A DNA stretch of 64,000 nucleotides from Vibrio splendidus. Lineage in GTDB: Bacteria; Pseudomonadota; Gammaproteobacteria; Enterobacterales; Vibrionaceae. The first letter of the stretch is position 1, and each line of letters begins with the position of its first letter. The notes beneath the pieces were generated by a model that saw nothing but the letters and a program-made list of their open reading frames with translations, was not told the origin of the DNA and did no database searches. The DNA lies in the NCBI RefSeq assembly GCF_002873455.1, contig NZ_MCUN01000004.1, positions 124,001-188,000 on the forward strand. The letters are read 5' to 3'. Below are positions 36,532 through 45,116 of this stretch, in pieces. The position numbers were made by a program, and so were the translations under genes.

Positions 36532-37596
36532 TTATAGGCGTGTATCTTCAGCAATAGTGACCTTGAGGTTCTTGTTTTCACCTTTGCGCAACACACCAAC
36601 ATCAATGACAGTACCTGGGCGCAGGTCTGTGACAATATCCATTACGCTCTGTCGTCCGCTAATTTGGGTATTATTGATGCTGACAATAATATCTTGTGCT
36701 TCAAAGCCTGCATCAGCAGCAGGACCGTTCGGGTCTATCCCTAGAACGACAATACCGCCGATATTCTTGTTACCAAGTAAGCGTGACGTCACCGAGTTGA
36801 TGTCTTGTCCGTCGATACCAATATAACCACGAATTACACGACCATCGGCGATGATCTTCTCCATGATTTTATTAGCAAGTGGGTAGGGGATAGCAAATGA
36901 AATTCCGTAGGTTTCCATGTCGGTAGCTTGTTGGAAAGACGCGGTATTGATACCGACTAACTCACCTTGAGAATTGACGAGCGCACCACCAGAGTTACCT
37001 TCATTGATTGCCGCATCGGTTTGGATAAAGGCTTGATGACCATCTGCGCTGATTGAAGAGCGACCAGTTGCTGAGATAATACCAAAGGTTGTGGTTTGAC
37101 CTAGGTTATATGGGTTACCGATAGCTAGAACCACATCACCGACATTTGCTGTGTAATCTTGGTTCAGTGGAATCACAGGTAAGTTGTCACCACTGACTCT
37201 GAGTATCGCGATATCGGTACGTTTGTCTGAACCAACTAACTGTGCGGCGGCAACTCGTCCATCTTGAAGTGCCACTACAATTTGGTCGGCTTGAGCAACA
37301 ACGTGAAAGTTGGTAATGATGTAGCCTTTTTCGCTGACAATCACCCCTGAACCCAAACCTTGAGTCAGCAGTTTGTTGCGATCGCTTTCTGCGTATTTAC
37401 GGCTATAGATATTGACTACTGCGGGTGCCGCGCGACGCACCGCTTGGTTAAATGAGATCTGAAGAGATCCAATATTATCCACTTGAGGACTAGTGACATC
37501 TGCAACTATAGCTGGCCTTAAGCTCGGAAATACGAGCAGAATAAGTGCCGCTGAAACGAGTCCAAGGGAAATAGAACGAAATAGAAAGGACAGCAT
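36532..37596 (-). CDS. degS: Membrane-anchored stress-sensor protease DegS
   Basis: Site-1 protease that cuts anti-sigma factor RseA when its PDZ domain binds C-termini of misfolded porins, releasing sigma-E. The protein has 354 residues, with an N-terminal membrane anchor (~5-27). The trypsin-like triad is His98 (NFHVV), Asp128 (KRTDIA) and Ser202 (GNSGGA). One PDZ domain occupies ~255-350. It follows degQ in the same direction after a 158-bp gap that contains a terminator-like hairpin. Confidence 0.96.
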   Translation of the reverse strand: MLSFLFRSISLGLVSAALILLVFPSLRPAIVADVTSPQVDNIGSLQISFNQAVRRAAPAVVNIYSRKYAESDRNKLLTQGLGSGVIVSEKGYIITNFHVVAQADQIVVALQDGRVAAAQLVGSDKRTDIAILRVSGDNLPVIPLNQDYTANVGDVVLAIGNPYNLGQTTTFGIISATGRSSISADGHQAFIQTDAAINEGNSGGALVNSQGELVGINTASFQQATDMETYGISFAIPYPLANKIMEKIIADGRVIRGYIGIDGQDINSVTSRLLGNKNIGGIVVLGIDPNGPAADAGFEAQDIIVSINNTQISGRQSVMDIVTDLRPGTVIDVGVLRKGENKNLKVTIAEDTRL

Positions 37597-37691
37597 GTTT
37601 CCCTCTTCAACAAGTTAGGTATGAAGCATCCGTCAATGGATGACTGACTTGATTACGAGTGAAGCATAGCATTTTGATTGATCTAAAGAAA

Positions 37692-37734
37692 AGGGAGACT
37701 GAGTAAGTTTAAAGCAAACTTACTGAGCCTCCCT
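37692..37734 (-). terminator. Terminator after degQ
   Basis: A long interrupted stem: AGGGAG (37692-37697) with CTCCCT (37729-37734), and inside it GTAAGTTT with AAACTTAC. On the minus strand the stem ends in CTCCCTTTTCTTT, a fair T-tract. degS is therefore probably transcribed mainly from elsewhere. Confidence 0.65.
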
Positions 37735-37754
37735 GTAATTGCGCTGACGTATGA

Positions 37755-39113
37755 CTATCGAATAACTAGATAGATAGTCCTGTCGCCTCTTTGGATATTA
37801 AGCGCCAACACGCCAGGTTGTTTTTCAAGAATCTTTCTAAATTCAGCAAGGTTCTTAACGGGCTGGCGGTTTACCCCGATGATGATGTCGTCTTTAAGAA
37901 GTTGATAGGCTTCTGCTGGCGAACCTTGAGCGACACTTGATACCTTGACGCCTGTCGTTGAGTCGCTGTCGGTTGTGTTGGTGAGCTCTGCACCGGCAAG
38001 TCCTTCATGGAGCTTTTCAGCTTGTGTCTTACTATTGGTGGATTCACCCAGAGTCACATCAAAGGTCATATTCTTTCCGTCACGAACGACACCAAGTTCG
38101 ATCTGTTTACCTGCACCGAGGGTTGCGACTTTGGCTCTTAACTCGCTAAAAGTATCAATGCGCTTACCATTAATAGAGACAATAACATCGCCCGCTTTCA
38201 GTCCGGCTTTGTCCGCAGCACTGTCGGGTACAATTTGGCTAACAAAGGCACCTTTGCTGGATTCATAACCAAGCGCTTCCGCCAATTCAGAGGTGACCTC
38301 TCCGCCTTGAACACCCAGCATACCGCGTTTTACTTCACCGAAATCGAGAATTTGTTCTGTCAGGTTTTTCATCATATTGGATGGGATTGCAAAGCCGATA
38401 CCGACATTGCCTCCGTTAGGGCCAAGGATAGCCGTGTTGATACCAATCAGCTCACCGTTGAGATTCACTAACGCACCTCCAGAGTTACCACTGTTGATAG
38501 CGGCATCGGTTTGAATGAAGTTTTCAAAGTTCTCTAGGTTTAGGCCGCTACGACCGAGAGCAGACACGATGCCGGATGTCACGGTTTGACCGAGTCCAAA
38601 TGGGTTGCCGATAGCGACACTGAAATCGCCGACTCTTAACTTGTCGGAGTCTGCGACTTTTATCTGGGTAAGGTTCTTGGCTGTTTCAAGTTTTAATAGC
38701 GCGATATCCGACATCTGGTCGCCGCCGATCAGCTCGGCATCGTACTCTCTACCATCATGAAGTTTTACTTTGATATCGTCGGCACCATTGATGACATGGT
38801 AATTGGTGACAATATGGCCTTTCTTGGCATCAATGATCACACCAGAACCTAGCCCGCGGAATGGGCGTTCTCGTGTTTGTTCTGGACCAAAAAAGAATTG
38901 AAATTGTTCAGGGATTTGCTGACGTTGTACCTGTTTGCCTTCTACGGCAATACTAACCACAGCGGGGGTCACTTGTTCAAGCATAGGTGCAAGGCTTGGT
39001 AATTGTTCATTACCCACACTTAATGGCAGTGCGGCCGTTGCTTGAATGGGGGTGATGATTGAACTTAAGCTTAAAGTCAGTACTGATAAAGCAAGCAAAG
39101 GTTTTTTCATCAT
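37755..39113 (-). CDS. degQ: Periplasmic Do-family serine protease (DegQ/DegP)
   Basis: Degrades or holds misfolded envelope proteins. The protein has 452 residues with a signal peptide (~1-28, ending TAA/ATA region). Catalytic His106 (TNYHVI), Asp136 (QMSDIALL) and Ser211 (SGNSGGA) are present. Two PDZ domains lie at ~260-345 and ~365-450. The short loop between residues 60 and 85, and the position upstream of degS, favour DegQ over DegP, but vibrios often have a single Do protease for both roles. A sigma-E-like promoter lies 80-105 bp upstream. Confidence 0.93.
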   Translation of the reverse strand: MMKKPLLALSVLTLSLSSIITPIQATAALPLSVGNEQLPSLAPMLEQVTPAVVSIAVEGKQVQRQQIPEQFQFFFGPEQTRERPFRGLGSGVIIDAKKGHIVTNYHVINGADDIKVKLHDGREYDAELIGGDQMSDIALLKLETAKNLTQIKVADSDKLRVGDFSVAIGNPFGLGQTVTSGIVSALGRSGLNLENFENFIQTDAAINSGNSGGALVNLNGELIGINTAILGPNGGNVGIGFAIPSNMMKNLTEQILDFGEVKRGMLGVQGGEVTSELAEALGYESSKGAFVSQIVPDSAADKAGLKAGDVIVSINGKRIDTFSELRAKVATLGAGKQIELGVVRDGKNMTFDVTLGESTNSKTQAEKLHEGLAGAELTNTTDSDSTTGVKVSSVAQGSPAEAYQLLKDDIIIGVNRQPVKNLAEFRKILEKQPGVLALNIQRGDRTIYLVIR

Positions 39114-39191
39114 AAACTCCTCTCTAGTTTAGGTCTTAACCCTCTTATACGTTTAATAAGTATGAGAAGTTTCAAATGACCTGAGTGAAAG

Positions 39192-39219
39192 TTATGACTC
39201 AAAAACCTTTGTAAAGTTC
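39192..39219 (-). promoter_or_regulatory. Candidate sigma-E promoter of degQ
   Basis: Minus strand: GAACTT (39219-39214), 16-bp spacer, TCATAA (39197-39192). The -35 matches the sigma-E consensus well; the -10 only in its first bases. Do-family protease genes are known sigma-E targets. Confidence 0.4.
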
Positions 39220-39236
39220 ACAGAAGTGTTAAATGT

Positions 39237-39692
39237 TTACGATGCTTTTGCTGTTACAACATCGGGAGCATCCATGATTTCTTTCTTCTGCTCTGTAAAT
39301 AAACCGGTTGCGCCATTAGCGTAATCTTTCGGTTGTTCTTCAAGTGTCGCCTCTTTAACTGAAGGCTTGTCTTGTGATTTGTCCGAATGGGCTGCGGCTG
39401 TTTTCACAAATGGATTATCTTGCTCTGGCAGATTAGGGATCAGCTCTGAGCTTGTTTTTTCCATGTGTTGGTACAGTTTTGTGTAGTCCTTACCTAAGGT
39501 GTCCAACATTTCTGCTGATTTCGCAAAGTGGTCAGCTAGCTCTTGTCGCTGCTGTTCAAGGGCAAACTTTGCGCTATCTAATTCTTTCTGTACGTTCTTT
39601 TGTTTTTTGTATTCAGGCGTCATGAGACGAGAAATAGCGACCCCTAAAATAACTCCGACTAGTAAACCGGCAACGGCATACATCCAAGGCAT
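39237..39692 (-). CDS. zapG: DUF1043 protein ZapG (YhcB)
   Basis: A 151-residue inner-membrane protein linked to cell division and envelope synthesis in E. coli. One N-terminal span (~3-22, YAVAGLLVGVILGVAI) is followed by a cytoplasmic coiled coil (~28-90, KKQNVQKELDSAKFALEQQR) and a disordered tail. It is divergent from zapE with about 220 bp between them and upstream of degQ, as in E. coli. Confidence 0.92.
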   Translation of the reverse strand: MPWMYAVAGLLVGVILGVAISRLMTPEYKKQKNVQKELDSAKFALEQQRQELADHFAKSAEMLDTLGKDYTKLYQHMEKTSSELIPNLPEQDNPFVKTAAAHSDKSQDKPSVKEATLEEQPKDYANGATGLFTEQKKEIMDAPDVVTAKAS

Positions 39693-39911
39693 AACAGCTC
39701 CTTATTATTGTTTTTTAACATGTTTGTTACTGCTTAGTTACACGTGATACAGCTCCATGGTACTATGAGAAAGCCGCAGTATAAAGAGAAATGCGTGTGC
39801 GCTAGTTAGCAGTTTGATGCTGCATTATTCACCGCATGGCGACATGCCTCATACTGTTTGAGCTCATTTTTATTTGCTGTCTGATATCGCTTTCATTGTG
39901 GAAATGTCGTC

Positions 39912-41015
39912 ATGAATCCCATTAAAAAATACGAACAAGATATAAAAGAACATGGATTTCAAAGAGATCCAGCACAAGAGCAAGCCGTTAAATCTTTAGA
40001 TGAACTCTTTCATCAATTCCAAGATTACATGAATACGCCTATTCCTCAACTGACTCGATTTCAGAAATTAATGGGCAAAAAGCCAGAAGTGCCAGAGCCA
40101 CCAAAAGGCCTCTATTTTTGGGGCGGCGTCGGGCGCGGTAAAACGTATTTAATGGATACGTTCTACGATGCCTTACCGACCACAAAAAAAATGCGCGTTC
40201 ACTTTCACCGCTTTATGTATCGAGTCCATGATGAGCTAAGGGCGCTAGGTAACGTTAGCGACCCGTTGCCTTTGGTCGCAGACAAGTTGAAAGAAGAAGC
40301 GGATATTATCTGTTTTGATGAATTCTTTGTTTCAGACATCACGGATGCCATGATCTTAGGCACTTTGTTCCAAGAGTTATTTGCTCGAAACGTTATTTTA
40401 GTTGCGACCTCTAATATTCCACCTGCGGATTTGTATCGTAACGGGTTGCAGCGAGCTCGTTTCTTACCCGCTATTAAGCTTATCCAAGGTAATTGCCATA
40501 TTCTTAATGTCGATAGCGGAATCGATTATCGTCTTCGTACGTTAGAGCAGGCTGAGATCTACCATTACCCACTAGATAGCCAAGCGAACATCAACCTCGA
40601 AACATATTATGCGCAGCTAGTAGGTGAAGATAAAGAGAAACTCAAACAAATTGAGGTCAATCATCGTCAACTGGATGTAGTCGAAGCAAGCGATGGTGTA
40701 CTGCATGGCACGTTTGCTCAGCTTTGTCAGTCGGCTCGCAGCCAGAATGACTATATTGAGCTGTCTAGGGTTTATCACACGGTTCTGCTGGCTGATGTGT
40801 TGCAAATGGGTGCGACTTCAGATGACGCAGCAAGACGCTTCATTGCGTTAGTTGATGAGTTCTATGAGCGTAACGTTAAATTGATTATTTCAGCGGAAGT
40901 GGAGCTAGAAAAGCTGTATACCCATGGTCAGTTAGAATTTGAGTTTAAACGTTGTCAGTCGCGTTTAATCGAAATGCAGAGCCATGAATATTTGGCAAAA
41001 GAACACTTAAGTTAG
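39912..41015 (+). CDS. zapE: Cell-division ATPase ZapE (AFG1-like)
   Basis: AAA-type ATPase that acts on the FtsZ ring in E. coli and is related to mitochondrial AFG1. The protein has 367 residues. Walker A is GGVGRGKT (71-78) and Walker B is IICFDEFF with catalytic Glu. Other family marks are HFHRFMYRVH, LVATSNIPP and the sensor region RARFLPAI. An AT-rich terminator-like hairpin follows, then rplM. Confidence 0.95.
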   Translation: MNPIKKYEQDIKEHGFQRDPAQEQAVKSLDELFHQFQDYMNTPIPQLTRFQKLMGKKPEVPEPPKGLYFWGGVGRGKTYLMDTFYDALPTTKKMRVHFHRFMYRVHDELRALGNVSDPLPLVADKLKEEADIICFDEFFVSDITDAMILGTLFQELFARNVILVATSNIPPADLYRNGLQRARFLPAIKLIQGNCHILNVDSGIDYRLRTLEQAEIYHYPLDSQANINLETYYAQLVGEDKEKLKQIEVNHRQLDVVEASDGVLHGTFAQLCQSARSQNDYIELSRVYHTVLLADVLQMGATSDDAARRFIALVDEFYERNVKLIISAEVELEKLYTHGQLEFEFKRCQSRLIEMQSHEYLAKEHLS

Positions 41016-41046
41016 CTTTGATTATCTCGAATAAGAAAGAGAATTA

Positions 41047-41085
41047 AAAAAATCGTGATTTTGTTCAAAAAGAGGTGATTTTTTC
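41047..41085 (+). terminator. AT-rich terminator-like hairpin after zapE
   Basis: AAAAAATC (41047-41054) can pair with GATTTTTT (41077-41084), with TTTTG/CAAAA pairing inside. The stem is weak in GC, so function is uncertain. Confidence 0.4.
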
Positions 41086-41097
41086 TTCGCTCTTCTC

Positions 41098-41103
41098 TAT
41101 AAT
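41098..41103 (+). promoter_or_regulatory. TATAAT -10 element for rplM-rpsI
   Basis: Perfect TATAAT followed by a GC-rich discriminator (CCTGCGACC), typical of stringently controlled ribosomal promoters. No good -35 hexamer is seen at 16-18 bp. Confidence 0.5.
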
Positions 41104-41158
41104 CCTGCGACCTACCGTTACTGCGGGCCTCTAGCGATGAGTAAAATCACGTTATGCC

Positions 41159-41226
41159 AAGAGTTTTCCAACACTCGAAGGGGTGATGATGGTAACTCTT
41201 AGACAGTGGGAATACGCGAGTATTCC
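41159..41226 (+). promoter_or_regulatory. Structured 5' leader of rplM-rpsI
   Basis: Two stacked elements by eye: AAGAGTT (41159-41165) with AACTCTT (41194-41200), enclosing CACTC-GAAG-GGGTG; then GGAATAC (41209-41215) with GTATTCC (41220-41226) closed by a GCGA tetraloop. The second ends 35 nt before the ATG. It is a candidate autogenous control site for L13. Confidence 0.6.
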
Positions 41227-41261
41227 TTAAGTGTAAATTTTTTAAATAGGTAATTATTAGC

Positions 41262-41690
41262 ATGAAAACTTTCGTTGCTAAACCAGAAACTGTAAAACGC
41301 GACTGGTATGTTGTAGACGCTGAAGGCAAAACTCTTGGCCGTCTAGCAAGTGAAATCGCTTCTCGCCTACGCGGCAAGCACAAAGCAGAATACACTCCTC
41401 ACGTAGACACTGGTGATTACATCATCGTTGTTAACGCTGAGAAAGTTGCTGTGACTGGTAACAAAGCTAAGGGTAAGGTTTACTACCGTCACTCTGAGTT
41501 CCCAGGTGGTCTTAAGACTATCACTTTTGAAAAGCTAATTGCTAAGAAACCAGAAATGGTTCTTGAACTAGCAGTTAAAGGTATGCTTCCACGTGGTCCT
41601 CTAGGCCGCGCGATGTACCGTAAGCTTAAAGTATACGCTGGTACTGAGCACAACCATGTTGCTCAACAACCACAAGTACTAGACATCTAA
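41262..41690 (+). CDS. rplM: 50S ribosomal protein L13
   Basis: Early-assembling protein of the large subunit, 142 residues, full length. Typical segments: [38 protein letters not shown] and [19 protein letters not shown]. It heads the rplM-rpsI operon after a 160-nt structured leader. Confidence 0.98.
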   Translation: MKTFVAKPETVKRDWYVVDAEGKTLGRLASEIASRLRGKHKAEYTPHVDTGDYIIVVNAEKVAVTGNKAKGKVYYRHSEFPGGLKTITFEKLIAKKPEMVLELAVKGMLPRGPLGRAMYRKLKVYAGTEHNHVAQQPQVLDI

Positions 41691-41705
41691 TTGGGGATTA
41701 AGACA

Positions 41706-42098
41706 ATGGCAGAGAATCAATACTACGGCACTGGTCGTCGCAAAAGCTCAGCAGCTCGTGTTTTCATCAAACCAGGCTCTGGTGAGATCGTAATCAACAA
41801 GCGTAGCCTTGATGTTTACTTCGGTCGTCCAACTTCTCGTATGGTTGTTAAGCAACCTCTTGAGCTAGTTGAACTAACTGAGAAACTTGACCTTTACATC
41901 ACTGTTTCTGGTGGTGGTATTTCAGGTCAAGCTGGCGCAATCCGCCACGGTATCACTCGTGCTCTTATGGAATACGATGAAACTCTACGTCCTGCTCTAC
42001 GTGCAGCTGGCTATGTTACGCGTGACGCTCGTTGCGTTGAACGTAAGAAAGTTGGTCTACGTAAAGCACGTCGTAAACCTCAATTCTCTAAGCGTTAA
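41706..42098 (+). CDS. rpsI: 30S ribosomal protein S9
   Basis: Small-subunit protein of 130 residues whose C-terminal KR tail (FSKR) reaches the P-site tRNA. ATG at 41706 ([15 protein letters not shown]) is chosen; five further codons of open frame upstream are not conserved. GGGGATTAAG lies ahead as ribosome-binding site. It starts 15 nt after rplM and is followed by a terminator. Confidence 0.98.
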   Translation: MAENQYYGTGRRKSSAARVFIKPGSGEIVINKRSLDVYFGRPTSRMVVKQPLELVELTEKLDLYITVSGGGISGQAGAIRHGITRALMEYDETLRPALRAAGYVTRDARCVERKKVGLRKARRKPQFSKR

Positions 42099-42152
42099 TT
42101 TTTCCTTACCGAAAAATACACGCGACCAGTTTTATTACTGGAATTGTGGTTC

Positions 42153-42181
42153 AAAGCTCGGCTATATGCCGGGCTTTTTGT
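42153..42181 (+). terminator. Terminator after rpsI
   Basis: AAAGCTCGGC (42153-42162) and GCCGGGCTTT (42168-42177) pair with one G-U, 5-nt loop, then TT. Confidence 0.85.
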
Positions 42182-42303
42182 CTTTCTGGCCCCCGCTAAA
42201 CGCTTCCCCCTCCTCGTTTTATTCCTAAATTCTTATATTTTGAAAGCTTTTGTAACCCAATGTGCGCTTTGCCTCATGATTGTTACAAAAAGGTAGCTTT
42301 ATC

Positions 42304-42332
42304 TTGTCAAAAAGTAGGGTTTTATTTATCAT
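42304..42332 (+). promoter_or_regulatory. Probable petABC promoter
   Basis: TTGTCA (42304-42309), 17-bp spacer, TATCAT (42327-42332). It gives a leader of about 90 nt. Apart from this and the rpsI terminator the 330-bp gap between rpsI and petA holds nothing I can identify. Confidence 0.5.
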
Positions 42333-42413
42333 TTGCCGTCAATAAATAGAACTAAATACATATTTTGTTAGCCATGCTCTTTAATCGGAATTATTTCAAT
42401 CCATAAGGAGCAA

Positions 42414-42452
42414 ATGGGAGAATGTTTGGATGAGCAACGCGCCTTTAAATAA
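42414..42452 (+). CDS. Possible 12-codon leader ORF overlapping the petA start
   Basis: ATG at 42414 is preceded by a strong AAGGAG (42405-42410) and opens a 12-codon frame that ends at TAA inside petA, in another frame. The spacing of 3 nt is short for an efficient start. It may be a chance feature, or couple translation to petA. Confidence 0.2.
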   Translation: MGECLDEQRAFK

Positions 42453-43020
42453 CGGTCGCAGGCGTTTCTTAACCGCAACAACAGCCGTTGTTGGTGGTTT
42501 GGGAGCAGCTGCTGTAGCCGTGCCTTTTATTAAATCATGGAACCCGAGTGCCAAAGCGAAAGCTGCGGGCGCGCCGGTGGAAGTGGAAGTCAGTAAGTTA
42601 GAACCGGGACAAATGGTTCGTGTCGAGTGGCAAGGTAAACCTGTATGGGTTGTACGCCGTGCTGAGTCGGTACTAGAGAACCTAAAAGCGATCGGTGGTC
42701 AACTTCGTGACCCTCAATCTGAAACTGAACAACAACCAGACTACGCACAGAACGAGTTTCGTTCTATTAAGCCGGAGTTTTTCATTGCTGTTGGTTTCTG
42801 TACGCACTTAGGTTGTTCTCCAACTTACCTGCCAGATTCTTTTGCAGAACAAGTTCAGGGCGTTAAGTCTGGTTTCTTCTGTCCTTGTCATGGTTCAAAG
42901 TTTGATATGGCAGGTCGAGTATTCCAAGGCGTACCAGCCCCACTGAACCTTGTAGTGCCAAAGCATATGTATTTGAGTGACACTAAGATCATGATCGGTG
43001 TGGACGAGGGAGACGCATAA
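42430..43020 (+). CDS. petA: Cytochrome bc1 Rieske iron-sulfur subunit
   Basis: Passes electrons from ubiquinol to cytochrome c1. The protein has 196 residues. A twin-arginine-type N-terminus (NNGRRRFLTA) precedes the membrane anchor (~18-35). The Rieske cluster is bound by Cys124 and His126 (CTHLGC) and Cys151 and His154 (CPCHGS), with Cys129 and Cys153 as the disulfide. GGGAG lies 9 nt before the ATG. The last base overlaps the petB start. Confidence 0.97.
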   Translation: MSNAPLNNGRRRFLTATTAVVGGLGAAAVAVPFIKSWNPSAKAKAAGAPVEVEVSKLEPGQMVRVEWQGKPVWVVRRAESVLENLKAIGGQLRDPQSETEQQPDYAQNEFRSIKPEFFIAVGFCTHLGCSPTYLPDSFAEQVQGVKSGFFCPCHGSKFDMAGRVFQGVPAPLNLVVPKHMYLSDTKIMIGVDEGDA

Positions 43021-44285
43021 TGCAAGGATTGCTTGATTGGGTAGAAAAACGTCTACCCGCAATGAATGCTTATAAAAAGCATTTATCTGAATACCCAATG
43101 CCTAAGAACTTTAACTTTTGGTACCTTTTCGGTTCTTTGGCAATGTTGGTACTGGTTAACCAAATCCTTACAGGTATTTGGCTAACAATGAACTACGTTC
43201 CGTCTGGTGATGGCGCATTTGCATCTGTTGAATACATCATGCGTGATGTGGAATACGGCTGGTTACTGCGTTACATGCACTCGACAGGTGCTTCGGCATT
43301 CTTCGTCGTTATCTACCTGCATATGTTCCGTGGTCTAATCTACGGTTCTTACCAAAAGCCTCGTGAGCTACTTTGGCTCTTTGGTATGTTGATCTTCTTA
43401 GTGCTTATGGCTGAGGCTTTCATGGGTTACTTGCTACCATGGGGTCAAATGTCTTACTGGGGCGCTCAGGTAATCATTTCTCTGTTTGGTGCGATTCCTG
43501 TTATTGGTGATGACCTAACGCTTTGGATCCGTGGTGATTACATCATCTCTGGCGCAACGCTGAACCGTTTCTTTGCACTGCATGTTATCGCTCTACCAAT
43601 TGTACTTCTGCTGCTTATCGTACTTCACGTACTAGCGCTGCACGAAGTTGGTTCGAATAACCCTGATGGTATCGAAACTAAACTTCCTAAAGGTACAATG
43701 GGCGACGATTACAAAACTCAGTTCCCATTCCACAAGGATTACACTAAGAAATACGACATCATTGACTCTATTCCTTTCCACCCATACGGGACGGTGAAAG
43801 ATATGGTCGGTGTTGCTGGTTTCCTATTCTTGTTCTGTTACGTGCTGTTCTTTAACCCAGAGATGGGTGGATACTTCCTTGAGCCGCCTAACTTCGAAGC
43901 TGCTAACCCACTGAAAACACCTGAGCATATTGCTCCAGTTTGGTACTTCACGCCGTTCTACGCTGTACTTCGTGCTGTTCCTGATAAGTTGATAGGTGTA
44001 GTTGCAATGGGTGCATCTATTGTTGTGCTATTCCTACTGCCATGGTTCGACCGTTGTAAAGTGCGTTCTTACCGTTACCGTAGCAAACTGCATTTGATTA
44101 ACATCATCCAATTCACAATAAGCTTTATTGCGCTTGGTGTACTTGGTGCGCTTCCAGCAACGCCAACGTATACGCTACTGGCTCAAATCTTTAGCTTAGG
44201 TTATTTCATGTTCTTCGTTCTACTGTGGTTCTACAGTAAAAATGAAGCGACGAAACCATTACCAGAAAGGGTGACATTCAAATGA
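43020..44285 (+). CDS. petB: Cytochrome b of the bc1 complex
   Basis: Membrane subunit with two b hemes and the quinol oxidation and reduction sites. The protein has 421 residues and about eight spans. Heme ligands lie in the paired-His helices (YMHSTGASAFF...YLHMFRG; FFALHVIALP...VLHVLALHEVG). The Qo-site motif corresponding to PEWY is APVWYFTPFYA, that is PVWY. It overlaps petA by 1 nt and petC by 4 nt, so the operon is tightly coupled. Confidence 0.97.
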   Translation: MQGLLDWVEKRLPAMNAYKKHLSEYPMPKNFNFWYLFGSLAMLVLVNQILTGIWLTMNYVPSGDGAFASVEYIMRDVEYGWLLRYMHSTGASAFFVVIYLHMFRGLIYGSYQKPRELLWLFGMLIFLVLMAEAFMGYLLPWGQMSYWGAQVIISLFGAIPVIGDDLTLWIRGDYIISGATLNRFFALHVIALPIVLLLLIVLHVLALHEVGSNNPDGIETKLPKGTMGDDYKTQFPFHKDYTKKYDIIDSIPFHPYGTVKDMVGVAGFLFLFCYVLFFNPEMGGYFLEPPNFEAANPLKTPEHIAPVWYFTPFYAVLRAVPDKLIGVVAMGASIVVLFLLPWFDRCKVRSYRYRSKLHLINIIQFTISFIALGVLGALPATPTYTLLAQIFSLGYFMFFVLLWFYSKNEATKPLPERVTFK

Positions 44286-45019
44286 AAAAGTGGATTGTAA
44301 TTTTATTTGCTATGTTGCCGTCACTGGCGATGGCAGCGGGTGCAAGCGTACCATTAGACAAAGCAAACAATGATTTAACAGATAAAGCCTCATTGCAAAA
44401 TGGCGCTAAGATGTTCATGAACTACTGTTTTGCTTGTCACTCAACGCAGTACCAGCGTTATGAACGTGTTGCGAATGATTTGGAGATCCCAGTAGATCTA
44501 ATGAAGGAAAACCTGATTTTCGACCCTGAAGCGAAAATCGGTAGTTTGATGGTTAACGCTATGCCCTCTGATCAAGCGGCAAGTTGGTTTGGTGCTCCAC
44601 CACCAGATCTAACTTTGGTTGCTCGTGTTCGTGGCGCAGATTGGCTATACACGTACCTTCGTACCTTTTATGAAGACCCATCTCGTCCGTTTGGTGTGAA
44701 CAACATTGTTTTCCCAAGTGTTGGTATGCCGCACGTTCTTGAAGAGCTGCAAGGTATTCCAACACCAATCTACGATACTCATATGGTAGATGGCGAGGAA
44801 GTGACTACTGTTGTTGGTACTGAAACTGACGGTTCTGGCGAATTAAGTGCTGGTGAATACGACGAAGCAGTTCGTGACCTTGTTAACTTTTTGGTTTACT
44901 CGGGCGACCCAGTTCAACTTGAGCGTCATGCAATGGGTTGGTGGGTAATGGCCTTCTTAGTAATCTTCACTATCATCGTGATTTTGCTGAAGAAAGAGTA
45001 TTGGCGTGATGTGCACTAA
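44282..45019 (+). CDS. petC: Cytochrome c1
   Basis: Heme-c subunit of the bc1 complex, 245 residues. A signal peptide (~1-18, ending LAMA) is followed by the heme-binding CFACH (Cys49, Cys52, His53). The axial Met probably lies in the GMPHVLEE region or further on. A C-terminal membrane anchor is at ~220-240 (WWVMAFLVIFTIIVILL). The start overlaps the petB stop. Confidence 0.96.
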   Translation: MKKWIVILFAMLPSLAMAAGASVPLDKANNDLTDKASLQNGAKMFMNYCFACHSTQYQRYERVANDLEIPVDLMKENLIFDPEAKIGSLMVNAMPSDQAASWFGAPPPDLTLVARVRGADWLYTYLRTFYEDPSRPFGVNNIVFPSVGMPHVLEELQGIPTPIYDTHMVDGEEVTTVVGTETDGSGELSAGEYDEAVRDLVNFLVYSGDPVQLERHAMGWWVMAFLVIFTIIVILLKKEYWRDVH

Positions 45020-45031
45020 TTGTGCTATAAT
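45001..45031 (+). promoter_or_regulatory. Promoter-like element at the end of petC
   Basis: TTGGCG (45001-45006), 19-bp spacer, perfect TATAAT (45026-45031). Start of transcription would be near 45038, 25 nt before a strong terminator. It could drive sspA by read-through or make a short RNA. Confidence 0.4.
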
Positions 45032-45062
45032 ACCGTGCTAATTCCCAAATTATGTTAATGTT

Positions 45063-45092
45063 CAATGGAGGCTTTAGGCCTCCATTGTTTTT
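45063..45092 (+). terminator. Terminator between petC and sspA
   Basis: CAATGGAGGC (45063-45072) and GCCTCCATTG (45078-45087), perfect 10-bp stem, 5-nt loop, then TTTTTATTT. Confidence 0.88.
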
Positions 45093-45116
45093 ATTTAAAG
45101 TGTACTGGAGGGCTCC

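Noticed and set aside
41887..42228. 113-codon frame overlapping rpsI
   Set aside because: It is a shifted frame of rpsI that continues through the terminator.
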